Shown one piece after another: positions 37,257 to 45,518 of a DNA stretch of 64,000 nucleotides. Every line of letters begins with the position of its first letter. Positions within the stretch are counted from its first letter, which is position 1. The translations under genes were made by a program, and so were the position numbers. A model generated the notes under the pieces. The model saw only the letters and a list, made by a program, of their open reading frames with translations. It made no database searches and was not told the DNA's origin. Source of the stretch: an uncultured Latescibacterota bacterium (GTDB lineage: Bacteria; Latescibacterota; UBA2968); assembly GCA_951812755.1 (NCBI GenBank), contig OX638329.1:4224522-4288521 (forward strand), given 5' to 3'.

Positions 37257-38411
37257 TTAGACCCATTTTGTATCTTGCAATGATGCGACCGTGCCAGGAC
37301 GGGGCCGCCAAATATTTGCGTCGTCGCGCCAGGGGTTTGCCTTGAGCCACTCTTCGTTCATGGCCACGCCCAGCCCGGGGCCGGGCGGGATCGGCAGAAA
37401 TCCGTCCTTCTGAACCGGGAAGTCGCCCGTGCAAGCGTCTTGAAACCACGGGCTGATTCCGCCTTCCTGTATCATAAAGTTCGGGGTGCAGGCGTCGAGA
37501 TGCAAAGACGCGATTGTGCATAGCGGGCCGTAGGGGTTGTGTGGTTGGAAACCAACATAATGGGCTTCTGCCATCGCCGCAATCTTCTTCAACTCCAATA
37601 TGCCGCCCCCCTGAACAATGTCGGGTTGAATCATCTTCACAATTTGTCGGCTCAGCAAGTCGGTAAATTCCCACTTGGTGTAAAGCCGTTCACCTGTCGC
37701 CAGTGGTATGCTTACGGCTTCGGCAACCCGTTGCATTGCGTCGAGGTTTGTTGGTGGCACGGGTTCTTCGTACACAAAGGGACGATACTCGGCCATCGCA
37801 TTGCCGATGCGGATGGCATCTGCCGGGGCAAGCCGTCCATGCACCTCCACGAGTAGCTCAACGTCGTCGCCCACTGCTTTGCGAACGGCTTCGAGTTTTT
37901 TTATGGCTACGCGTTCGGCTTCTGCCGGAATAAACAGCCCGCAATGGTCAAACGGGTCCCCCTTGAGCGCCGTCAATCCATTCGCTGTGTTATTTAGCGC
38001 AGTTTCGGCGGCGGCTTCGGGCGTAGGCCCATCCCATCTGCCATAGCACCAGATCCGATCTCTCATCTTTCCACCCAGCATTTCGTATATGGGCAGTCCC
38101 ACGGCCTGGCCTTTGATGTCCCACAGGGCGATTTCTATACCGCTTATGGCTGACATCTGCACGACACCACCCCGCACAAAAAAGTGATGGTAGAGTGTCT
38201 GCCAGTGTTTCTCGATCTGCCAGGGGTCTTCGCCCACCAGCACCTGCCCGACCTCGTCGATCTGGGTTGCAACGCTAAGCGGACCGGCGGTCGCCTCACC
38301 CCAGCCTGTGATGCCTTCATCGGTTTCAATCTTCACAAACATGTAGTTGCGTGGCGGGCGGCCTTGCGGTGAAGATGATGCGGGGACTGCTTTTACCGAT
38401 TTGATCTTCAA
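37257..38411 (-). CDS. Enolase-superfamily dehydratase, galactonate-dehydratase-like
   Basis: 384 aa. 'ETDEGITGWGEATAGP' in the cap, 'ISGIEIALWDIKGQAVGLPIYEMLGGKMRDRIWCYGRW' at the barrel start, 'VELLVEVHGRLAPADAIRIG' (metal ligand with an HG motif), 'FVYEEPVPPTNLDAM' (Glu), 'LATGERLYTKWEF' (Glu) and 'FQPHNPYGPLCTIASLHLDAC' (His) are the pattern of D-galactonate dehydratase-type members. It shares a 4-bp overlap with the PhyH gene upstream, so they are translationally coupled. It likely dehydrates an aldonic acid. Confidence 0.9.
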   Translation of the reverse strand: MKIKSVKAVPASSSPQGRPPRNYMFVKIETDEGITGWGEATAGPLSVATQIDEVGQVLVGEDPWQIEKHWQTLYHHFFVRGGVVQMSAISGIEIALWDIKGQAVGLPIYEMLGGKMRDRIWCYGRWDGPTPEAAAETALNNTANGLTALKGDPFDHCGLFIPAEAERVAIKKLEAVRKAVGDDVELLVEVHGRLAPADAIRIGNAMAEYRPFVYEEPVPPTNLDAMQRVAEAVSIPLATGERLYTKWEFTDLLSRQIVKMIQPDIVQGGGILELKKIAAMAEAHYVGFQPHNPYGPLCTIASLHLDACTPNFMIQEGGISPWFQDACTGDFPVQKDGFLPIPPGPGLGVAMNEEWLKANPWRDDANIWRPRPGTVASLQDTKWV

Positions 38412-39604
38412 GATATACCTCCCTTGGAAAGTTCCTCATCCATGGTGATCGCTAAACGCCCTTGAGGCCCATCGATTCGGCTTACCATGAGACTTTCCAG
38501 CTCGATATGCTCCCGCTCCGTCAGTTGAATCGCCAGAGGACTCGCAAGGAACTCCTTGTAGGGACGAGCGGTCTCCATAAAAGGCATGATGTACATGGGA
38601 ACCACGGACTGAAGCATCGCCGCTCGCTTTTTGTTCGTGCGGTTCACGCCTGCCCGATGCCAGGTTCGGGCATCATAGATGACGTAGCTGCCCGCCGGCG
38701 CCTCGACGACGTCTGCTTCGGAGCCCGTATAGGGGAGGCCCTTTGCCTGGCGAGATCCCTCCTCCCTGTACGCATTCCCACTCCCCCATTCCAGAGGAGG
38801 CCCTTCCCCAAGCGTATGCGATCCGAGTTTGAAACAGGTCGCGCCGTTTTCACTCTTAAATTCGGTCACACATAAATTTCGCTGAACGCCAAGCACAAGA
38901 TTCAGCGCATTGTGCGGTACGATCCGATTGCCATCAGAGGAATTCCTGGCGATCCCCCAGAGGTAGGGATAATCCGAATGCCACCCCCCCACTTTGCGCT
39001 CACCGTCATCCGGAGCCACGACGGCGAAACCGGGCCTGTGAGCCAGCCGAATTTCCCGACACTGCATATACTCCCGCATCACCCAGAGGGATACGGGTTC
39101 GGTTGCAGCTCTCGCCACTTCTACAGACTGCGTGAGGGTCGGCAGGCTTTTGTCTAATTCTTCATTGTCCCACTTGCCGGTGCAACTCACCCTCTGCAGT
39201 TCTTCGATCGCGTGGGGAGACAAGATGCTCGGAAGGCAGACCCATCCGTTCTCGCGGATTTGCTGGAGGTATTCAGACGGGAGATGGGCAGGACCGTGAC
39301 CCGGCTGAAAACGCCCCGGCACGGACGGTTGAGAGCCATCTTCGCCCAGTGATTTCCCATTCAGGGCGAGATGCACACCTTCGTCATTCGCGGCAGACAC
39401 ATCGAGTGTCAACCCTGACACCACGTGGCGATAGGTGTCGCCTTCTTCTTTCCAGATCGCTTTGTCGTCGGCATGGTCGAAAACGGCTGTTTCGCCTTCC
39501 GATACGCCCAGAAAATCACCCTTTTCGTTCCTCAACAGCTCGAAGTGAGCGGAGGGTTTCTCCACGCGAACGACGCGTTCTCCAAATTTCTGAGTCGGGG
39601 GCAT
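38408..39604 (-). CDS. PhyH-family dioxygenase with N-terminal extension
   Basis: 398 aa. The PhyH core begins near residue 110 ('YLQQIRENGWVCLPSILSPHAIEELQRV'). His-x-Asp is in 'KVGGWHSDYPYLWG', and the distal His is in 'YDARTWHRAGVNRTNKKRAAML' with Arg. The first ~105 residues are a small beta-rich domain ('HFELLRNEKGDFLGVSEGETAVF...') not present in its paralogues. AAGGTG lies 6 bases before the ATG, inside the end of the tiny ORF upstream. It overlaps the next gene by 4 bp. Confidence 0.85.
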   Translation of the reverse strand: MPPTQKFGERVVRVEKPSAHFELLRNEKGDFLGVSEGETAVFDHADDKAIWKEEGDTYRHVVSGLTLDVSAANDEGVHLALNGKSLGEDGSQPSVPGRFQPGHGPAHLPSEYLQQIRENGWVCLPSILSPHAIEELQRVSCTGKWDNEELDKSLPTLTQSVEVARAATEPVSLWVMREYMQCREIRLAHRPGFAVVAPDDGERKVGGWHSDYPYLWGIARNSSDGNRIVPHNALNLVLGVQRNLCVTEFKSENGATCFKLGSHTLGEGPPLEWGSGNAYREEGSRQAKGLPYTGSEADVVEAPAGSYVIYDARTWHRAGVNRTNKKRAAMLQSVVPMYIMPFMETARPYKEFLASPLAIQLTEREHIELESLMVSRIDGPQGRLAITMDEELSKGGIS

Positions 39605-39607
39605 GTG

Positions 39608-39766
39608 TCACACCTTAGTTAAAAGAAAATGTCGCGGACGGATTGAAACGGGCGACCTTCTGATCGACGGCGGCTGGATTTGGATTTTGTGGATAATAAT
39701 CAGGGATTTGTCTGCCAACTCAAAAGGACAGGTTAAACCATACTGTTGTAATTGCTCGATTGACAT
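39608..39766 (-). CDS. Short ORF of 52 codons with a strong ribosome-binding site
   Basis: 'MSIEQLQQYGLTCPFELADK' then a basic tail ending '...RHFLLTKV'. AAGGAG lies 6 bases before the ATG, better than for most genes here, and the ORF fills the gap between two PhyH genes, ending 3 bp before the next start. The first 15 residues resemble the N-terminal helix of a PhyH protein, so it may be the start of a deleted oxygenase that now acts as a translational bridge. I see no other homology. Confidence 0.45.
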   Translation of the reverse strand: MSIEQLQQYGLTCPFELADKSLIIIHKIQIQPPSIRRSPVSIRPRHFLLTKV

Positions 39767-39799
39767 TGTTACTCCTTTTCAGAGAGTTCCTAATTGAGG

Positions 39800-40606
39800 T
39801 CATCCCTCGTCTGAATCTGGAAAATAGACCGTTGGATTGTTCGCGTCACTCAGATGCTTTCGCTCGTTGCCCCAGTTGCCTGCTGTGCCGTTCCAATATC
39901 GCGTGTCGGAAGGCGAGTATGAGAAGAGGTATGACCAGCGCGACTTCTCGGTGCTGTTGACTGGAGCGCCATGGATTGTGTACCCGTGATGCACTGTGCA
40001 ATCACCTAACTGGTAATGGAAGGGCGGAGAAAGCTCCAGCACAGATGTCAGATTTGGAAATTGCTCGAGCAGGTCGCCCTGGCCATCGCCGCCTACCGAG
40101 CCAAGCGGTCCTTCGCGATGCGAGCGACTGACGAATCGCATGGCGCTCATCTCCGGTGTCACTTCCGCCAGCGCAAGCCAGAACTGGAGCTCGCCCACGC
40201 GATCAGAGCCGTGCTGAGCCGAGTCCTGATGATAATGGGTTCTGGCTGCCCCTGGGGGCTTTTCTCTTATGACGTCAGCGCGATAGCGAAGTGGGATATC
40301 TACACCCTTGAGCCGCTTCCTGTTCACGAGTCGCATCGCGTTTTTTGACATGCGTTCGCTGAACATGAACGAGCGGAATGGCTCAGCCTCTTCCTGCAGT
40401 ACCAGGCCAACGGCCCGTCTGCCGCCCTTCTCTTCGCCATGTCGTTCCAGCCACTCCTGGCCGACAGTTAGGAGCTCCGAGACGAACTCCGGATCTACGA
40501 GTTGCTTCATCATGACCCATCCGTATTCCTGGTAGAAAGCCACTTCTTCGTCTGTGACCTCCCGAACGACGGCTTCGATTTCACGCTCCATCAATGCTTG
40601 TCCCAT
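39800..40606 (-). CDS. PhyH-family dioxygenase (paralogue of 42821-43615)
   Basis: 268 aa from ATG 40606. That start is supported by GGAGG at about 40617-40621 and by equal starts in the paralogue; the longer reading to 40636 overlaps the next gene. 'TDEEVAFYQEYGWVMMKQLVD' is the PhyH N-terminal helix. His-x-Asp is in 'RTHYHQDSAQHGSDR', and the distal His is in 'TVHHGYTIHGAPVN' with Arg in 'KSRWSYLFSYS'. It is nearly the same protein as the one 3 kb upstream, with the largest differences in the loop after 'GPLGSV'. The two flank a sulfatase and another PhyH gene. Confidence 0.88.
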   Translation of the reverse strand: MGQALMEREIEAVVREVTDEEVAFYQEYGWVMMKQLVDPEFVSELLTVGQEWLERHGEEKGGRRAVGLVLQEEAEPFRSFMFSERMSKNAMRLVNRKRLKGVDIPLRYRADVIREKPPGAARTHYHQDSAQHGSDRVGELQFWLALAEVTPEMSAMRFVSRSHREGPLGSVGGDGQGDLLEQFPNLTSVLELSPPFHYQLGDCTVHHGYTIHGAPVNSTEKSRWSYLFSYSPSDTRYWNGTAGNWGNERKHLSDANNPTVYFPDSDEG

Positions 40607-40635
40607 AACCTGTGCTCCTCCAGTGTCGTGTTCCA

Positions 40636-42069
40636 TCAGAACCCCCTTGGATCTCCTCCGACGGGAACAGTATCAGAGGTTTTCATAAACCAATCCAACA
40701 TAGACCTTTCCAGATCTAACTTTGTCTCTTGCATACTTGAGTCATCGATTAAATTCTCTAACTCCCGAGGATCATTTTTGAGATCGTATAATTCGTCTTG
40801 ACCGGCTGTACGTCGAATGAGCTTGTGATTCAAACCCCTGATCATCGTCGTACGGCAAACACTTTCGGGCACTTCTTGTTGCAGTTTGCCCTTGGGAAAA
40901 TAAACACCATCCCTATTGGGATTACTCCAGTCCCATCGTCCTTCAAACGCATGGGGTTCACAAATCTCATAGCCCCCTTCTGCGAATACCAATCGATCCT
41001 TATCTTCTGCTTCACCCCGGAGTTGCGGCACAAAGGACCTGGCGAAATGGGTGTGTGCAGGCGAAAGACCGGCCAGTTCCATAACAGATGGCATGAGATC
41101 GAACATCTCAACCGGACCTTCCACCACATGACCTGCTTTGTTACCTGGCACCTTTACCAATAGCGGCACCCGTGTCAGCGCATCACTGTAATCACTTGGC
41201 CATTTTTCCACCAAACCAAAGTCCCCTGCCCAGTCACCGTGATCAGAAGAAACGATTAGAACCGTATTTTCAAAAAGCCCCTTCTCCTCCATAACAGTCA
41301 TCAGTTCCCCCAGAAGCCAGTCCGTATAGCTGATCATACCGAGATAAACAGCATTCAATTTTCGAAAGAAATTCCCCGACAATTCATTCAGGCGGCGGTA
41401 CTTTCTGATGAGCGCGTAGAAATCCGGCTTTTTGTCCAGCCCTGCGGGTCTCAAGTCCGGTATATCTTTGGGATCATACATGTCATAAAAATCGCGGTGG
41501 GTGGTATAACCTGGATGGGGTTGCAGAAGCGGCAAAAACAAAAAGAAGGGATTGTCATCATCTTTGCGATTGTGCAGAAAATCGATCCCCGCTTTGACTT
41601 TAATATAATCAGCGACCTCTTCCCTTTCGCAATCCAGAGTTTCAAAATCAAAACTATAGAATTCCTTATCACCGCTTTCCCAGCGATTCTTCCTTTTATC
41701 ATCTTTGTATTCATAATATTCTTTTATGCAGGACAAACTATCTCGTGCGAGTAAATCATTTTTGCCATACCAGTGAATGTCGTATCCCGCTTCATGCAGA
41801 TATTTAAAAAGATGGGGTTCATGAGGCCTTATCAGATGCCACATGGAGCGATGCCCTGCACAATGGGGATAAAGCCCCGTCATCATCGAAACTCTGGAAG
41901 GCGTACATTGCGCGTTTTGCACATGGCACTGGTCAAAGCGAACCCCTTCTGCCGCCAGGCGATCGTAATTTGGGGTTTTGATCAATGGATGACCATAACA
42001 GGCCAAACTTTCGGCTCGCATTTCGTCTGGTTGAAAAAATATAAAATTCAATGGCTTTTGATTGGCCAT
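40636..42069 (-). CDS. Sulfatase (formylglycine-dependent)
   Basis: 477 aa from ATG 42069. TAGGAG lies 7 bases upstream, and the longer reading to 42117 overlaps the previous gene. 'NFIFFQPDEMRAESLACYGHP' gives the first metal-binding region (Asp-Glu rather than Asp-Asp). 'CTPSRVSMMTGLYP' contains Cys55, to be converted to formylglycine, and 'VSSDHGDWAGDFGLVEKWPSDYSD' gives the later metal/Lys ligands. No signal peptide is seen, unlike the sulfatase at 19603, so it may act inside the cell. It is the fourth gene from the start of the operon. Confidence 0.92.
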   Translation of the reverse strand: MANQKPLNFIFFQPDEMRAESLACYGHPLIKTPNYDRLAAEGVRFDQCHVQNAQCTPSRVSMMTGLYPHCAGHRSMWHLIRPHEPHLFKYLHEAGYDIHWYGKNDLLARDSLSCIKEYYEYKDDKRKNRWESGDKEFYSFDFETLDCEREEVADYIKVKAGIDFLHNRKDDDNPFFLFLPLLQPHPGYTTHRDFYDMYDPKDIPDLRPAGLDKKPDFYALIRKYRRLNELSGNFFRKLNAVYLGMISYTDWLLGELMTVMEEKGLFENTVLIVSSDHGDWAGDFGLVEKWPSDYSDALTRVPLLVKVPGNKAGHVVEGPVEMFDLMPSVMELAGLSPAHTHFARSFVPQLRGEAEDKDRLVFAEGGYEICEPHAFEGRWDWSNPNRDGVYFPKGKLQQEVPESVCRTTMIRGLNHKLIRRTAGQDELYDLKNDPRELENLIDDSSMQETKLDLERSMLDWFMKTSDTVPVGGDPRGF

Positions 42070-42077
42070 AAGATCTC

Positions 42078-42803
42078 CTAACCAAATGACGCCAGAGGAT
42101 CTGGAATGAGTACACAATGCTCGCCCAACCGCTCGCGAATATCCTGCGTCAAAGAACCTGCAATTTCATATTGAGGCGCAGTGTTTGGACAACTGTATCC
42201 CATATGGATCACACGCCTGGGCAATTTTGAAAGGTTTGCTCGTGCGCCATGCCAGACATCACCGTGGCAAAAAATGCCAGTTCCAGCCTTACAGGTCGCG
42301 TAGATTTCTCCAGCAACTGCCTCTTTGAGATCGTCCAGAACATCTCGGGGCCAGGGTTTTTTATGCGATCCCGGCACAAGGCGAGTCGCACCGTTTTCTT
42401 CTGTCATATCATCGAGTGCCCACACCACATTGAGGTATGCAGTACAATTCTTAAAGAACGATCGATCGGCATGGATTGCCTGAAGAGGACGCGGATCACC
42501 GGGCATGGGATCGTGAAAATTCATAGCCTGCCAGCGCATATCCTTTCCAATCGTCAGCCTGGCCATTTCTAATGCAATCGGCTCGATTGCCAGCTCTTCT
42601 AAGACGCGGCCTTTACCAATGAGATTGCATAACCTGCGAACGCCCGGAGGGGTCGATCCTTCTGTCCCTGCCTTTTCGCCCTCCAGATCATATCTCTTTT
42701 CCAGGGCCTCTCGCAACGCTGCCAATCGTTGCACAGAGAGCACATTTTCAACGATCAGATAACCGTGTTCTTGAAAAAAATCCCATTGTTGTACAGAAAT
42801 CAT
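42078..42803 (-). CDS. PhyH-family dioxygenase
   Basis: 241 aa. 'QQWDFFQEHGYLIVENVLSVQRL' is the PhyH start. His-x-Asp is 'AIHADRSFF', and the distal His is in 'CHGDVWHGARANLSKLPRRVIHMGY' with Arg. AGGGG precedes the ATG. It ends 8 bp before the sulfatase and starts 17 bp after its upstream PhyH neighbour. It is clearly divergent from the flanking near-identical pair. Confidence 0.87.
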   Translation of the reverse strand: MISVQQWDFFQEHGYLIVENVLSVQRLAALREALEKRYDLEGEKAGTEGSTPPGVRRLCNLIGKGRVLEELAIEPIALEMARLTIGKDMRWQAMNFHDPMPGDPRPLQAIHADRSFFKNCTAYLNVVWALDDMTEENGATRLVPGSHKKPWPRDVLDDLKEAVAGEIYATCKAGTGIFCHGDVWHGARANLSKLPRRVIHMGYSCPNTAPQYEIAGSLTQDIRERLGEHCVLIPDPLASFG

Positions 42804-42820
42804 TTCAATCCCCTGAAATC

Positions 42821-43615
42821 TTATTCGAAAAAATGGACCGTTGGATTGTTCGGCTCACTCAAACGCTTCCGCTCGCTGCCCCAGTTGGCTGCGGTGCCGT
42901 TCCAGTATCGCGTGTCAGAAGGGGAGTATGAGAAGAGGTATGACCAGCGCGGCTTGTCGGTGCTGTTGGGTGGACCGCCATGGACTGTGTATCCGTGATG
43001 CACAGTGCAGTCACCCGGCTGGTAATGGAGCGGCGGAGAGAGCTCCAGCACAGACGTCAGATTTGGGTACTGCTCGAGCAGGTTGCCCTGGTCATCTTTG
43101 AATACCGAGCCAAGCGGTCCTTCGCGATGTGAGCGGCTGACGAATCGCATGGCACTCATCTCTGGTGGCACTTCCACCAGTGCAAGCCAGAACTGGAGTT
43201 CGCCCACGCGATCAGAGCCGTGCTCTGACGAGTCCTGATGATAAGTGGCTCCGGCTGCCCCCGGGGGCTTGTGTTGGAGGATGTCGATGCGATAGCGAAG
43301 TGGGATATCTACGCCCTTGAGCCGCTTCCTGTTCACGAGTCGTGTTGCGTTCTTTGACATGCGCTCGCTGAACATGAACGAGCGGAACGGCTCGGTCTCT
43401 TCCCGCCGCGCCAGGCCGACGGCCCGTCTGCCGCCCTTCCCTTGGCCATTGCGTTTCAACCACTCTTGACCAACGCGCAGGAGCTCCGTTGCGAACTCCG
43501 AGTCCACGAGTTGCTCCATCATGACCCACCCGTATTCGTGGTAAAAAGCCACTTCTTCGTCTGTGACCTCCCGGACGATCGATTCGATTTCACGCTCCGT
43601 CAATGCTTGTCCCAT
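42821..43615 (-). CDS. PhyH-family dioxygenase (paralogue of 39800-40606)
   Basis: 264 aa from ATG 43615; AAGGAG lies 9 bases before it. The upstream in-frame extension to 43771 overlaps the neighbouring glycosidase end and is unlikely. The key motifs match the paralogue: 'ATYHQDSSEHGSDR' (His-x-Asp), 'TVHHGYTVHGGPPN' (distal His) and 'KPRWSYLFSYS' (Arg). Conservation continues at the nucleotide level, including the leader CACAGGTTATG, so the duplication is recent. The C-terminus ends 'TVHFFE' against 'TVYFPDSDEG'. Confidence 0.88.
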   Translation of the reverse strand: MGQALTEREIESIVREVTDEEVAFYHEYGWVMMEQLVDSEFATELLRVGQEWLKRNGQGKGGRRAVGLARREETEPFRSFMFSERMSKNATRLVNRKRLKGVDIPLRYRIDILQHKPPGAAGATYHQDSSEHGSDRVGELQFWLALVEVPPEMSAMRFVSRSHREGPLGSVFKDDQGNLLEQYPNLTSVLELSPPLHYQPGDCTVHHGYTVHGGPPNSTDKPRWSYLFSYSPSDTRYWNGTAANWGSERKRLSEPNNPTVHFFE

Positions 43616-43673
43616 AACCTGTGCTCCTTCAATAGAGTGTCCCTGAACAGGATGACATACTGATCTCTCGTAT

Positions 43674-44852
43674 CTAACGAATATGTTTGTGTACCTCATC
43701 TCTGACGCGGCACAGATTTTCATCCAATTCGGCGATTTCAGAAGAACCATAGGGATCTGTTGCGCGTTCATAGATTTCCTTGTTGGCCTCCCTCACGGCA
43801 TCCACGAGCCCGGGCTTTGGGTTGCCGTCCCAGTCGTACAGGCCTTCCATCATGCCGGACATTTTCATCAACGGACCGTCATCAAGATCGTACAGAGTCG
43901 CGCAAAAATTGACACCGCAGACGTTCGAGTCTCGCAAGTGGCGGTCGAGCAGCAAGCTGTAGATGCGGCCTTTGTGCTCGGACGTCACACTGCGCGGATT
44001 CTGGCGTGACGCTTCAAAAATATGGCCTGACTCCTCGTCAGAGACCAGCACAGACCTGCCCGTTGCTGCACTCTGTTCGGCAAAACTGATGTCGCGGTTA
44101 AAGTGCTGGGGCGAAAGCATATCGACATAAGGCGTCAAATCCTCCCACGTTTTCAGGTCAAAGGACTGCTCCTTGACATAAGGTCCGAGGATCAGGTGAT
44201 TGGGGTCATGCCGACGTATCGCATCGTAGATCATGCGGTACATGTGAACCGCCATTTTGCGGATATTCTCCTGCTCTGGTGCTTTGCTGTCGAGCGACGG
44301 TATTGAATTGATCCAGTTCTCCGGTCTGATGAAGGTGCCGAAACCATAGTAGTATCCCATCATCAACGGATCATTGGCGTACCGCGAGCAAACATCGGCT
44401 ACCAACGCTTCTACCCATTCCTGGTAAGCAGGGGCGAAAATATCTGGTCGTTCCTGACCTTCCGGCAGTTCGTTGGGGTGAGGGATCAGGAAGAGTCCGG
44501 CAGCGTAGGGGAAAGATTCGCGGCGAAACAGCGCCACCACCTTCTCGACATCGACATAGCCCCTGGGGTCCCGACACTGGCTCGTCGCGCCTGCGAGTGC
44601 GCAGTTAAACCCGAGCGCGCGTATCTGGCCGAACCACTTTTCAATCCACGCATCCTTGTCGCCGTCGTAAAGCTTTTGCACGGTCGGCTGACTGTTCCCG
44701 GTGTAGATATGGGACAGCGACACGGGGAAAAAGGCATTGCCCTCGGGTGTGATGAACCATCTGCGCCCGCCCAGTTCCTCGAGATGGAACCAGCCAGTGC
44801 TTTTTCCCTTCAGTTCGGTTGTGCCGCCGTACGAATCAAGTGTATGTGTCAT
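43674..44852 (-). CDS. Clan-A glycoside hydrolase, agarase-like (GH50/GH86-type N-terminus)
   Basis: 392 aa with no signal peptide. 'ELGGRRWFITPEGNAFFPVSLSHI' is the typical opening of agarase-like and related TIM-barrel hydrolases. 'DPLMMGYYYGFGTFIRPENW' takes the position where acid/base residues of clan A lie, and 'SVLVSDEESGHIFEASRQNP' the nucleophile region; the exact catalytic pair is uncertain. 'FCATLYDLDDGPLMKMSGMMEGLYDWDGNPKPGLVDAVREANKEIY' closes the barrel. It is the first gene of the minus-strand operon that runs to 35993. Confidence 0.7.
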   Translation of the reverse strand: MTHTLDSYGGTTELKGKSTGWFHLEELGGRRWFITPEGNAFFPVSLSHIYTGNSQPTVQKLYDGDKDAWIEKWFGQIRALGFNCALAGATSQCRDPRGYVDVEKVVALFRRESFPYAAGLFLIPHPNELPEGQERPDIFAPAYQEWVEALVADVCSRYANDPLMMGYYYGFGTFIRPENWINSIPSLDSKAPEQENIRKMAVHMYRMIYDAIRRHDPNHLILGPYVKEQSFDLKTWEDLTPYVDMLSPQHFNRDISFAEQSAATGRSVLVSDEESGHIFEASRQNPRSVTSEHKGRIYSLLLDRHLRDSNVCGVNFCATLYDLDDGPLMKMSGMMEGLYDWDGNPKPGLVDAVREANKEIYERATDPYGSSEIAELDENLCRVRDEVHKHIR

Positions 44853-44925
44853 GGGTTTTGCCTCTATATTTTATTCATCACCCCAGTGGACGGCGACCAG
44901 TCGGTCGTAATAATCGTCCCACATT

Positions 44926-44985
44926 TCTCACGCAGATACGACCTCAAAGGCCGTGATGCAGTCTGTGTCTGGTCATATTATGCAC
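44926..44985 (-). pseudogene. Deletion scar of an AAA-ATPase-like/PD-(D/E)XK gene
   Basis: On the minus strand GTGCATAATATGACCAGA, which matches the start region of the gene at 48612-50159, is followed almost directly by GCCTTTGAGGTCGTATCTG CGTGA, which matches its last codons ('AFEVACA' then stop). About 1.5 kb between the first ~4 and last ~8 codons is missing. Its upstream flank also carries the same dispersed repeat as the intact copy. Confidence 0.6.
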
Positions 44986-45060
44986 CTTTTTCTTTTGATA
45001 TTTGCAATTTACTCGAAAAAACAGGGGCTTGCAATGGCAATTTGGAGTATAAAGATTATT
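44970..45060 (+). repeat. Dispersed repeat, copy 1
   Basis: The core reads ATTTGCAATTTACTCG, then AAAAAACAGGGGCTTGC, AATGGC and TATAAAG. It has two TTGCAA sites about 25 bp apart. The same sequence recurs at 45968, 50154 and 51835 in the same orientation. With its left flank CATATTATGCAC it is closest to copy 3. Confidence 0.75.
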
Positions 45061-45103
45061 GCAAAAATCAGTGGACAAAAGATCTATACGAATTGCCCAA
45101 CTG

Positions 45104-45226
45104 ATGAGTGTATCTGTTCGAGCATTGCAAGACTGGGAGCTGGGCCGCCGTCGTCCGTCGGGTGCAGCCCGGACACTACTGATGATCGCAGACAAAAATC
45201 CTCAAGCGATATTGGATGTAATGTGA
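45104..45226 (+). pseudogene. C-terminal fragment of a HigA/NadS-like antitoxin
   Basis: 40 codons read 'MSVSVRALQDWELGRRRPSG' then 'AARTLLMIADKNPQAILDVM'. This is the second half of the helix-turn-helix domain ('...G(V/I)SVRTLQDWEQGRRRPSGPAR.LL.I....P..L'). The N-terminal half is missing. The partner toxin is not present. Confidence 0.7.
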
Positions 45227-45272
45227 GAACCTGATTGAGTTGATCCCCAATTGACGTGAGGGCATCGGTTTA

Positions 45273-45324
45273 AGAAAAAAGAACGAGTAGAGAATTATAA
45301 TATTCTTTACCCGTTTTCTTTTTT
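45273..45324. terminator. Bidirectional terminator hairpin
   Basis: AAAAAAGAACGAGTAGAGAAT pairs, with a few mismatches, to ATTCTTTACCCGTTTTCTTTTTT. T-runs occur on both strands, so it can end the antitoxin-fragment transcript from the left and the MNT/HEPN transcript from the right. The second copy is at 51140-51191. Confidence 0.65.
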
Positions 45325-45427
45325 CCAGACAGCGTCTGGCAAATCGGTTGTTGAGGGGATTGATCAAATTCTCCAGACAATGTCTGGAGAATTTCGCTGA
45401 GTTCTGATTTTTCAGACAGTGTCTGAA
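45325..45427. promoter_or_regulatory. Three related palindromes, CAGACA-n-TGTCTG type
   Basis: Site 1 is CCAGAC-agc-GTCTGG (45325-45339). Site 2 is CTCCAGACA-a-TGTCTGGAG (45371-45389). Site 3 is TTCAGACA-g-TGTCTGAA (45411-45427). The common half-site is CAGAC(A). Centres are 48 and 39 bp apart. The arrangement suggests a multi-site operator for a dimeric repressor. It lies between the terminator and the truncated HEPN/MNT genes. Repeated at 51192-51294, where site 2 has one changed arm. Confidence 0.6.
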
Positions 45428-45518
45428 GAATTTGCACAGGTGGATACGACTGGTAGAACAGATGTGCTCGCAATCCGCCAATTTGTTACTATGGAGTAGA
45501 TACAGGCATCTCCGAGAT

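Noticed and set aside
43616-43771. N-terminal extension of the second PhyH paralogue
   Set aside because: The near-identical paralogue and AAGGAG both place the start at 43615; the extension overlaps the previous gene.
44478-45104. 208-codon + strand ORF
   Set aside because: It is antisense to the clan-A glycosidase and then runs through the scar and repeat; no recognisable domain.
45325-45427. Palindromes considered as LexA boxes
   Set aside because: They do not fit CTGT-N8-ACAG or GAAC-N4-GTTC; the half-site is CAGAC(A).
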